Origin: an uncultured Collinsella sp.
GTDB lineage: Bacteria; Actinomycetota; Coriobacteriia; Coriobacteriales; Coriobacteriaceae
Direction of reading: 5' to 3'
Assembly (NCBI GenBank): GCA_958445065.1
Contig: CAUCQW010000014.1
Location: 1-60,800 of the forward strand
Length of the DNA stretch: 60,800 bases
The position numbers and the translations under genes are program-made. The notes below the pieces were generated by a model. The model ran no database searches and was not told the origin of the DNA. It saw only the letters and a program-made list of their open reading frames with translations. Shown piece after piece: positions 1 to 7,223 of the stretch. Each line of letters starts with the position of its first letter. Within the stretch, counting starts at the first letter, position 1.

Positions 1-167
1 AAAGCGGCATGGCCAACCCTCGTGCGTTTATAGTTCGTTTGCGAGCGGCGGGCGCGGGGCCGAGCCGTTCGCGGTGGCATAGATGCTGCTAGTGTAGCAC
101 GCTCGGGCAGATGGCGAGGAAACGGGGATGAGGTGGTCCGATCGATTCGGGCCGTTTCGGCTCGTTC

Positions 168-305
168 GGAAAGCGCACCCCAGTTTTCAGCCAAATAATG
201 GGATGCGCCTTCCAAATGGGGTGGGCTGCGGAAACTGCATCCCAGAATATTGCCCTGGAACGGGATGCGCTTTCCGAACCGGCGTCTAAAAGGAAACCGC
301 ATCCC
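168..305. repeat. Array of five alternating 14-bp motifs spaced about 31 bp
   Basis: Five copies of a 14-bp motif close to GGAAAGCGCATCCC begin at 168 (+), 200 (-), 230 (+), 262 (-) and 292 (+). Start-to-start distances are 32, 30, 32 and 30 bp, so the copies alternate in orientation at about three helical turns. Adjacent opposite copies can also pair as hairpins with about 18-bp loops (168/200 and 230/262). The array lies 140 bp upstream of the LuxR-type gene. It could be a multi-site operator or a palindromic repeat element. The rest of positions 1-447 shows no convincing gene. Confidence 0.7.
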
Positions 306-422
306 GCTTTGATGTGGGGACTGCGAACAAAAGCCGGACCGTGATCTGGCGCGGATTGGAGTTCGCCTGAATCATTGATGCTGGCTGGTGTGAGAACAGA
401 GATAAACGAGCGGCTCGAGCGA

Positions 423-428
423 TATAAT
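423..428 (+). promoter_or_regulatory. Consensus -10 box upstream of the LuxR-type gene
   Basis: A perfect TATAAT sits here. No good -35 hexamer is visible at the right distance, which would fit an activator-dependent promoter. Transcription would begin near 435, inside or after the ATG at 427, so the downstream ATG at 448 is the likelier translation start. Confidence 0.5.
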
Positions 429-447
429 GACACGCTATGGAGGCCAT

Positions 448-2586
448 ATGCTTTTTTCCCGCCGTTCTGCTACGTCTGCCTGCGCCATTGCGCTTGTCGT
501 AATGGCGGTCACCCCTTATCACCGGTTTTCATCTTCAATCGGCCTGGCGTCAGGTGCAATGACCTGGCTCGTTATCCTGGGCGCATGCCTCGCGGCGTTT
601 GGTCACGGTGTTGCGCTCCGCAAGGGGAGAGAAATAAGGCGGCTGGGGTTCCTTGGCGCCTTCGGTATTTTCCTTGCTGCTATTGCAACGGTTCCCGAAT
701 GGGCCGACCTGGCCTTCTATGCTCGCGGAGATTCTATTCCATTCGTGTTTGCGCCTATCTGGCTGTTGCGCGGCGTTTCATGCGCCTCGTGCTTTGCTGG
801 GTCGTTGCTCCTCTCATATGTAATTTGGGATACGGCGGGCTCTCCTTTGACGCGGGGGGCGACGCGGGCTGACGAAAGAGAAACTCGTCATCCGCAGGAC
901 GCGATTTTTACAGAAACAATAGCCGTCATGTCTTGTCTGCTGTTCTGCTGTCGAGTTTCATGGAGAGTCATCCCTGAGCCATGGGGAGCACTCTCTGTTT
1001 CGGCCGCGTCAATTGGTCTTGTGCTTTTAATTCCGTTGGTCTATCTCGTATTGGTTGCGGTCCCGCTGTTTTGCTGTTTCAGCGCCTTTGGTCGGGGACA
1101 GAGCGACGTGTTTGCCCGTTCTGCGCTCGTGGCAGTCCCTATTGGCCTTGTTCCGGCTGTTGAGGCGGCATACTTTGCAAGCGATGACGCGATCATTGCA
1201 TTGCTTGCGATGGGGTCCGCTATCGCTGCCGCCTTCGTATGCATGTTGCTAAAGAGAAAACGGGACAACAATTCGGATATCGCCTGCGTGTCCGACCCAT
1301 TCGATGCGGGGGTGTTTTCCCCTGCCCTGTCGCCTAGAGAAGAGCAGTTTGTTCGGCTGCTGCTCAAAGGGAAAACGCCGGCGGAAATTGCCAAGGAGAC
1401 GGATACGAAGTCATCGACGGTGCGAACAACGCTTCACCGAGCATACGGGAAGGCGTCGGTTGCGGGCTCACGCGAGCTCGTGGCGTTGTTTGTGGACGAG
1501 GGTGATGCTGTAGGGCCCGAGCTGTCGCGGCGGCATGCTGACGATATGTTGGCATCAGCTCGGACGCGCCGGCTGTTTCGATACCTGCTCACATTATTTT
1601 TTATCCTCCTTGCGGCGGGCCCCTTGGTAATGGCGGATAGTTATTGGGGATCCGGTGTTTCATGGGCTGTTACCTTTTCTCTCTCAAGCTATGCATTGGG
1701 TCTCGGACTGCTTCTGTCGCTGCACTACGCGGGTGAAAAACTGAATCGTGAAGCTGCACTGACTAGAACGGATGGGGCGATTGGGCTCGGAAGCCCGTGC
1801 GTGTGGGCGATACTGTCTGCCGTGGAATGGTCTTTTGTCTATATCGCGGCATGGAGGTGCGTACGCGATCCGTTGATGGCTGTGCCGGTCCTGTTTTGCG
1901 GCATGACGTCTATGGCTTCGCTCGCTGTTGGGCTGTGTTCATTTAAGGCGCGTGGCCGTACTCGGGCTATCGTGCCGTTGGCGTTAATAGGTGTATCCGC
2001 TTTAATCTATGCAGCCACTAGGGGGCGAATCCATGGACTTGCGGTGCTGACGGGGGTGCTGCTCACATATATAGTGATGCGAAGCTGTCCGCAGCGCAAA
2101 ATGCTTGGGATATGGATGCTTTGCTTCGGGGCGACGGCTCCTGTTTGGGCTGTCTTGCTCAATATGGTGCAGGATCTGACGGTTTTCGAGCCGTTGTTCC
2201 TCGCGTCGTTGTTGGGGCAAAGTTCGGCTGTCAATGTCGTCGTGGCAACGGTGATTGTTTGCTGGTCTGTGCCCATGTTCGTTACGCACATCGCGCTCGC
2301 CCGCTCGGTTGAGGACGAGAAGGCCGTCTTGGAGTACCGGGCGAACGGGTCCACCGAAACGGCCCGCGTGCGCCAGCTGGCCCTGCTTACGTCGCGCTCC
2401 CTTTCTGATGTTCAGTCGCAAATTTTGCTGATGACGGCAGAGGGGGCAACGACAAAGGCCATTGCGGAGGATGTCGGTTACGCTGCATCTACGGTGCAAG
2501 CGCTGCGGTCTGCATCTTACCGCCAGTTGAAGATCAAGAATAAGGCGGAGCTAATTTTATTGTTATCGCAGGTAAATAACGTGTAA
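448..2586 (+). CDS. Membrane LuxR-type regulator with two HTH domains
   Basis: This is a 712-residue predicted membrane protein with two LuxR/GerE helix-turn-helix domains, one internal (about residues 294-345, beginning LSPREEQFVRLLL) and one at the C-terminus (about 645-705). Each follows a block of several hydrophobic helices (about 10-270 and 370-620), so the protein looks like two membrane-plus-HTH modules in tandem. The start is the ATG at 448, behind GGAGG at 439-443; the ATG at 427 lacks a Shine-Dalgarno site. Membrane LuxR proteins are common in Coriobacteriia but normally have one C-terminal HTH. It is followed in the same direction by a secreted-protein/ABC gene set that it may control. 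The ligand is unknown. Confidence 0.85.
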   Translation: MLFSRRSATSACAIALVVMAVTPYHRFSSSIGLASGAMTWLVILGACLAAFGHGVALRKGREIRRLGFLGAFGIFLAAIATVPEWADLAFYARGDSIPFVFAPIWLLRGVSCASCFAGSLLLSYVIWDTAGSPLTRGATRADERETRHPQDAIFTETIAVMSCLLFCCRVSWRVIPEPWGALSVSAASIGLVLLIPLVYLVLVAVPLFCCFSAFGRGQSDVFARSALVAVPIGLVPAVEAAYFASDDAIIALLAMGSAIAAAFVCMLLKRKRDNNSDIACVSDPFDAGVFSPALSPREEQFVRLLLKGKTPAEIAKETDTKSSTVRTTLHRAYGKASVAGSRELVALFVDEGDAVGPELSRRHADDMLASARTRRLFRYLLTLFFILLAAGPLVMADSYWGSGVSWAVTFSLSSYALGLGLLLSLHYAGEKLNREAALTRTDGAIGLGSPCVWAILSAVEWSFVYIAAWRCVRDPLMAVPVLFCGMTSMASLAVGLCSFKARGRTRAIVPLALIGVSALIYAATRGRIHGLAVLTGVLLTYIVMRSCPQRKMLGIWMLCFGATAPVWAVLLNMVQDLTVFEPLFLASLLGQSSAVNVVVATVIVCWSVPMFVTHIALARSVEDEKAVLEYRANGSTETARVRQLALLTSRSLSDVQSQILLMTAEGATTKAIAEDVGYAASTVQALRSASYRQLKIKNKAELILLLSQVNNV

Positions 2587-2695
2587 ACGCCTGAGCAATC
2601 AACTCAATAGCGGGTGTTTACAGACATCTTTCTCTATTCATGCGAAGGTTGCCGTGCGTCGACGCATTGTTAACCGCTTTTGATTGGAGAAGGCC

Positions 2696-3208
2696 ATGAT
2701 TAAGCCAAGGAGCGCTATTGCTCGAATCGGAGTCGGCTTGGTGATTGCAGCTGGTCTGTCCCTAGGGGTTCCCGCTGCATCGTTTGCACAAGAGGAGTTT
2801 GACACCTCTCAGGTTTCCAGCATTACTCAAAACGCCGATACGGGAATTACGACCTGTACGAACAATGCCGATAAGGCATTTAGTTTTCAATGTGCCGGGA
2901 CGAGTGCAACTGGCTACCGTCAAAAGGATGATTCCTCATCGCTCTATCTGGATATCCAGGGCCATACGGGAAATCCGCTTCGGTTATATACAGACGGTGC
3001 GTATAACACAAGCGGTAGCGGCAGCATGAATTGTACTCAGGGAACGTATCGTTCGAATCACAAGGGACAGTGGGAAATGTATAACCTCGTCCGTGAGAAC
3101 GGGCGATCTGCGGCGCGACTGACTGCATGGGCGGAGTCTGGCTACGGCACTGTTATTGGCGTATGGAGCCCCGACTGCGTCGGGCATTTCCACAAGCTTC
3201 CCGCATAG
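2696..3208 (+). CDS. Small secreted four-cysteine protein next to ABC genes
   Basis: This 170-residue protein has a clear Sec signal peptide: a basic start, a hydrophobic core, and likely cleavage after AASFA near residue 30. The mature part of about 140 residues has four cysteines, so two disulfides are possible, and ends with a GVWSPDC segment. The ATG at 2696 follows GGAGAAGG. The arrangement of a secreted small protein followed by ABC-2-like permeases and an ATPase recalls bacteriocin or peptide export loci of Gram-positive bacteria. I have only a weak recollection of similar R-K-x-D-x-S-S-x-Y and W-S-P-D patterns in such proteins. The function is not established. Base composition is lower in GC than the core genes. 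Confidence 0.75.
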   Translation: MIKPRSAIARIGVGLVIAAGLSLGVPAASFAQEEFDTSQVSSITQNADTGITTCTNNADKAFSFQCAGTSATGYRQKDDSSSLYLDIQGHTGNPLRLYTDGAYNTSGSGSMNCTQGTYRSNHKGQWEMYNLVRENGRSAARLTAWAESGYGTVIGVWSPDCVGHFHKLPA

Positions 3209-3262
3209 TTGTTTGAAATGGCTCCCTTCCGGCTTTCTGGGTCGGAAGGGGGAGGAGGACGT

Positions 3263-4144
3263 ATGAACCAAAAGCTCGCAAGATACGAACTGTCGAAAAC
3301 GATTAGACGTCCAGCTTTTATCCTTGCTCTCTTGATTGCGGTCGCAGTTGCAATAGCTGCCGCGCTGGAGCCGTGGGCAAATTTGGAAAAAGAGCGCCAC
3401 AACCTTCTTTCTTTTGGTTACGGCGTTGGCGTGCAAGCCGAAAATTATCTCGGTCAAACACGTGAAAGCAGCTTCGGTAACTGGATTGTTGTGAGCGCGA
3501 ACGCGCCACTGTCTGCGTCGGTGTTTTTCTATGCACTGCCCCTGCTTGCAATGTTGGCTGGATCTTGGTCGTGTCTCTTTGAGCGTTTGAGTGGTTATGA
3601 CATGCAGATATGCACGCGCGTTTCCAGAAAGGCGTACGTGAACGTAAAGATGCTGTCTGCTTTCCTCTCCGCGTTTACAGTGACTGCCATTCCTCTGCTC
3701 GTCAATTTCCTGATCGTCTCGATGCTTTTTCCTGCGTATCTTCCTCGGGTCGATGAGTCGACTTACGTAGGACTTTACCTGCATAGCTACTTCTCCGGTC
3801 TATTTTATTCGCATCCTTTGTCATATGTGCTCGCATACACGCTGTTCGATGCTGTCACGCTCGGGACTTTATCCATGGCTGTAACTGGCTTCTCAATTTT
3901 GTTTCGTAGCAGAATCAAAGCGATAATTGTCCCGTATCTGCTAATGGTTGCGTGGCATTTTGCAAATGGCTGGATCTTCGGCGTAATGGCTTGTGTGGGG
4001 TTTAACTGCAATATCCTCAACAGCATCAGGTCGGAATCGCTGAATAACTGGCCAGACATTCGAGCCGGTTTTGCGGAAATCATATTATTGACCCTTGCTT
4101 CGTTGGCTTTTTCTGGGGCGTGGAAAAGACGCGAGGTGGTCTGA
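3263..4144 (+). CDS. ABC-2-type permease-like membrane protein, first
   Basis: This 293-residue integral membrane protein has about six hydrophobic segments, one after a short basic N-terminus and a long extracytoplasmic stretch near residues 40-75. The ATG at 3263 is preceded by GGAGGAGG at 3251-3258. Its stop overlaps the next gene (TGATG at 4142-4146), and the ATPase gene follows, so it is most simply one of two permease subunits of the ABC complex. No motif gives a substrate. The gene is AT-richer than the housekeeping genes downstream. Confidence 0.7.
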   Translation: MNQKLARYELSKTIRRPAFILALLIAVAVAIAAALEPWANLEKERHNLLSFGYGVGVQAENYLGQTRESSFGNWIVVSANAPLSASVFFYALPLLAMLAGSWSCLFERLSGYDMQICTRVSRKAYVNVKMLSAFLSAFTVTAIPLLVNFLIVSMLFPAYLPRVDESTYVGLYLHSYFSGLFYSHPLSYVLAYTLFDAVTLGTLSMAVTGFSILFRSRIKAIIVPYLLMVAWHFANGWIFGVMACVGFNCNILNSIRSESLNNWPDIRAGFAEIILLTLASLAFSGAWKRREVV

Positions 4145-4980
4145 TGCTGTTTAGGCTGGTCGCCGCGGACCTGAGGACCGTTTTGAAGAAGAACATCATC
4201 ACTTTTATTGCAATTGCGGCAGTGACCGTTGCGAACTTGGTGTACGCCTACGGATTGTCTTCTGTGTATGGGGTTAGAACGGATACCTTGGGGTTTGCGG
4301 ATAATCTTGCGCTCGTGTTTGCCGGATCTGCTCCGTTTGAGCCTAGGCCCGGGGTCATGTTTGTGCCTCCGCTAGGATGGCTATTTCTCATTCTGCTTAT
4401 TCTCTATACAACACTCGACTATCCGACCGAATCGTTGCACGGGTTTGGTTTGCAAGCGCTTGTTCGATGCCGGGCAAGAACCCTTTGGTGGGTCTCGCGT
4501 TTTATCTTGGTGGCGGCAGTAACGGCATTTTCACTGCTCGTGGTGGTTTGCTCTGTTGTGATTTGGAGCTTGGTGGTGAGCTCCTCGTTCAGCGCGGTCA
4601 TTCATGGTGAGTCGCTTCAACTGGCTAATTTGGCGCCGTGGTTTCTCAAAGCTGCCGAGGCAGATGCGCTGCCGTTTTTCATAGGTCTCTTATTTGCTTT
4701 TGAGGCGCTTGCGTTTGCGCAGGCAGCGGTTGGGTTTGTGCTTGGGTCGTCAGTCTCGTTTGTGGTTTTAATGAGCTACCTGATCTGCTCGGCATATGCA
4801 CGACATTGGGCGCTATTGGGTAACGCCTTGATGCTGTTGCGCTGGGGTGGAATTGTCAAAGAGGGAATCGCGGCGGGCTCGAGTGTCTTGTCATCAATTG
4901 GGCTTATGTCGTTATGCCTATCGTTGGGTGGACTGTGGTTTCGAAGGGCCGACCTTATAGAAAAGGGGGACAAGATATGA
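4144..4980 (+). CDS. ABC-2-type permease-like membrane protein, second
   Basis: This 278-residue polytopic membrane protein has about six hydrophobic segments. It starts at the ATG overlapping the upstream stop and is preceded by GAGGTGGT, a sign of translational coupling. Its 3' end overlaps the ATPase start by ATGA at 4977-4980. With the preceding permease-like protein it probably forms a heterodimeric channel powered by the ATPase, with the secreted four-cysteine protein as the candidate substrate. The substrate assignment is inference from gene order only. Confidence 0.7.
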   Translation: MLFRLVAADLRTVLKKNIITFIAIAAVTVANLVYAYGLSSVYGVRTDTLGFADNLALVFAGSAPFEPRPGVMFVPPLGWLFLILLILYTTLDYPTESLHGFGLQALVRCRARTLWWVSRFILVAAVTAFSLLVVVCSVVIWSLVVSSSFSAVIHGESLQLANLAPWFLKAAEADALPFFIGLLFAFEALAFAQAAVGFVLGSSVSFVVLMSYLICSAYARHWALLGNALMLLRWGGIVKEGIAAGSSVLSSIGLMSLCLSLGGLWFRRADLIEKGDKI

Positions 4981-5621
4981 GTGTGATCGTAAGGGGCGTA
5001 TCGAAGCGCATGGGTAAAAACGATGTCCTGCGCAACGTGTCCATCGAGGTTGACCCTGGGACTGTGGTCGGGCTTCAGGGGATAAACGGTTCGGGTAAGA
5101 CCATGCTCATGCGAGCGGTTTGCGGGTTGATCAAGCCTACCGAAGGCGAAATCTCTATCGATGGCCAAAGGCTTGGGGCGGACATCTCGTTCCCGCCGAG
5201 TCTGGGGATGTTGATCGAGGCGCCTTCCTTTTTGGGATATCTGTCTGGCTACGACAATCTGAAGCTCATCGCTCAGATCAAGGGCGTTGCCACCCCCGAG
5301 GACATTCGCTCTGCCCTGCGGCTCGTGGGGCTCGATGCAGACGAAAAAAAGAAGTTCCGAGCATACTCGCTTGGGATGAAGCAGCGTCTGGGGATAGCTG
5401 CGGCAATTATGGAGAAGCCGAAGCTGCTTGTTCTCGATGAGCCAACGAATGCCCTCGACGAAGCGGGCGTTGAAATGCTCAAGCGCGTTGTGGCGATGGC
5501 GGCATCAACGGGTCGTGAGGTCCTTCTGTCCAGCCATGACGGAGAGGTGCTCGAGGAACTGGCCGATCGGGTTTACTGCATGCGCGACGGTGCCGTTGTG
5601 AAAGTTCGGGAAAGGTCGTGA
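4977..5621 (+). CDS. ABC transporter ATP-binding protein
   Basis: This 214-residue cytoplasmic ATPase is short but complete: Walker A GINGSGKT, signature YSLGMKQRL, Walker B LLVLDEPT and an H-loop in SSHD. It resembles the ATPases of ABC-2 type export systems for peptides or bacteriocin immunity. The ATG at 4977 overlaps the upstream TGA and follows a GGGGGA stretch. It is the energising subunit for the two membrane proteins just upstream. No fused membrane or peptidase domain is present, so any processing of the secreted protein would rely on ordinary signal peptidase. Confidence 0.93.
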   Translation: MSVIVRGVSKRMGKNDVLRNVSIEVDPGTVVGLQGINGSGKTMLMRAVCGLIKPTEGEISIDGQRLGADISFPPSLGMLIEAPSFLGYLSGYDNLKLIAQIKGVATPEDIRSALRLVGLDADEKKKFRAYSLGMKQRLGIAAAIMEKPKLLVLDEPTNALDEAGVEMLKRVVAMAASTGREVLLSSHDGEVLEELADRVYCMRDGAVVKVRERS

Positions 5622-5626
5622 GCGCG

Positions 5627-6286
5627 ATGAAGAAGACCCTGTGGACGAGAAGATCGGCGCTCGCGCTTTTTTGCTGTGCTGCTGCCGGCCTTGCGGGCAT
5701 GAGGGTGAGCGTCGTTAACGGGAACCGGACGGTCATTCCTGAGAAATATTACGCGGAGGGCGAATGGCTCTCGATGGATGGAGCGTTTCTGGGGTCGAAG
5801 GATGTGGTGACTGATGGGTATTCGTTTTGCATAGACGGGGCAGAGTTGCTCACGCCGCGCGAGTATCTCAAACGAGCACATGACGATTATTCAAAATATG
5901 GCACCGTGGATACGAAAACGAGACTGAAGGATGCCGACATCACGTGCGTTATCGCCGTAAAGATGCGTGTCAGAAATAGGGATAATATCGACGGTGGAAT
6001 CAAAGCGTATGTTTGGCATCTGGTTCCGGAGTCTGCGCCAAACTATGATTTTGTAGTCAATACCGATCTGATAACGCAAGCCATGCCGGTCCTTGGCGGC
6101 TCTGCTGCGTTTGCCGTGGAGGTTGGGGCAGAAAACGAGTTGCTCGTCCCATTTATGATGCAGAACACCAACGACTATTTCGAAGGTTACGAGACCGTCC
6201 GTTTTGAGAAAGCATTTCCCGGGACTTACACGATGAAGATGACCGATCTGCCGGAGCGGAGGCTCTTAAGGTTTGAAGTGAAATAG
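5627..6286 (+). CDS. Membrane-anchored or secreted accessory protein of the ABC locus
   Basis: This protein of about 219 residues has an N-terminal hydrophobic anchor or signal (residues about 8-27, with a CC pair but no clean lipobox), then a soluble extracytoplasmic domain rich in beta-type sequence. Similar single-domain lipoproteins (DUF5027/DUF5028-like, from memory) sit beside ABC exporters in Gram-positive bacteria. The start is uncertain: a GTG at 5618 overlaps the ATPase stop, while the ATG at 5627 is better spaced from AAAGG at 5611-5615. It ends the co-directional block and might help export, folding or self-protection. That role is inference. Confidence 0.65.
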   Translation: MKKTLWTRRSALALFCCAAAGLAGMRVSVVNGNRTVIPEKYYAEGEWLSMDGAFLGSKDVVTDGYSFCIDGAELLTPREYLKRAHDDYSKYGTVDTKTRLKDADITCVIAVKMRVRNRDNIDGGIKAYVWHLVPESAPNYDFVVNTDLITQAMPVLGGSAAFAVEVGAENELLVPFMMQNTNDYFEGYETVRFEKAFPGTYTMKMTDLPERRLLRFEVK

Positions 6287-6323
6287 CTCGAGAGCAAGGC
6301 AAAACGGGTCCATTGGCGGTACG

Positions 6324-6363
6324 CGCGCCCGATTCCAGGCGCCCCGGCCCGGAATCGGGCGCG
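6324..6363. terminator. GC-rich hairpin between convergent genes
   Basis: Perfect 13-bp arms (6324-6336 and 6351-6363) enclose a 14-nt loop between two convergent genes. There is no T-run on either side, so a bidirectional terminator is plausible but not certain. Confidence 0.45.
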
Positions 6364-6391
6364 GGACGAGGCGCCTTCGGTGTCGGCCGGC

Positions 6392-7108
6392 CTACCGCTT
6401 CTTCTTGCTCTTCTTCTGCTTGCGCTGCTTGCCCTTGGTCTCCTGGGGCTTGTCGCCCTGTTTGGCTTCGGCGGCGGCCTTTTCTGCCTTCATCTTCTTG
6501 CGTTTGGTCTCGATGCGGAGTTTTTTGTTGATGCGTGCCTTAAGGAAGGTGCCAAACTGCTCGGCATCGCCGCGAACAAAGGTGTCCTTAGGGATCGTCA
6601 CGCCCTGGTCGGCGAACATGGCCACAAAGATGCGCTCGCCGTCGAGCACGTGGTCGAGCTTTTCAAACGGGAAGAACTGCGACTTGCCGCTCTTGCCCCA
6701 AACCATCAGGCCGTCCTCGTTGGCGGCGACGCGGCGATAGCGGCCACCCATGGACTCGTCGGCCTCGACGGCGTCGATAAAGTCGCGGGCGAGGGTGTGG
6801 TGCAGGTTTTTGCTCCACCAGGCCAAAAAGGCGCCGAATACGATCAGGACGACGCCAAACTTGATCCAGTTGCCGCCGGCCACCAACATGCCGATGCCGA
6901 TGAGCGCGGCAATCGCGGCGGCGACATACAGCGAGCCACGGCGCCTGGGCGAGGCGACCAGGCGGGCGAAGTCGGTGACGAGGTCGTTTTCGTACTGGTA
7001 CTCGTTGAGGTACAGGATGCCGTCGTCGGCTGCGGCCTGCTCCTCGAGCGCGACCTCGACCTGGTCGGCTGCTTCGGAGGGAACGAGGTTGCTCTCTGCG
7101 TCTGCCAT
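6392..7108 (-). CDS. YcxB-like membrane protein with lysine-rich tail
   Basis: This 238-residue protein has two adjacent transmembrane helices (about residues 60-95) in a YcxB-like arrangement: an N-terminal cytoplasmic segment, a hydrophobic pair, then a C-terminal domain with a GKSGKSQFFPF segment. The last 45 residues are very rich in Lys, Gln and Glu, ending KKSKKKR. The start is an ATG preceded by AGGAG on the minus strand. It is transcribed divergently from dnaX. The molecular function of this family is unknown, and the basic tail may bind acidic lipids or nucleic acid. Confidence 0.75.
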   Translation of the reverse strand: MADAESNLVPSEAADQVEVALEEQAAADDGILYLNEYQYENDLVTDFARLVASPRRRGSLYVAAAIAALIGIGMLVAGGNWIKFGVVLIVFGAFLAWWSKNLHHTLARDFIDAVEADESMGGRYRRVAANEDGLMVWGKSGKSQFFPFEKLDHVLDGERIFVAMFADQGVTIPKDTFVRGDAEQFGTFLKARINKKLRIETKRKKMKAEKAAAEAKQGDKPQETKGKQRKQKKSKKKR

Positions 7109-7223
7109 GCTCTTTGGACTCCTATCGCGGCGGGCTCGCCGTACGGGTTATTATGAATGCAGTATGCCGTGCGACCGCATGGCCGTCGCGGCAACAAGAC
7201 TCAGTATACCCGGGGGAGCACCC

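Noticed and set aside
168..305. CRISPR array
   Set aside because: Repeats alternate in orientation, are only 14 bp, and the spacers are short and partly shared in pattern; no cas genes are near.
89..522. Minus-strand open frames over the repeat array and upstream gap
   Set aside because: They run across the repeated motifs, lack start signals and have no recognisable product.
6750..7223. In-frame upstream extension of dnaX
   Set aside because: It would overlap the divergent YcxB-like gene; the conserved DnaX start and ribosome binding site place the start at 7224.
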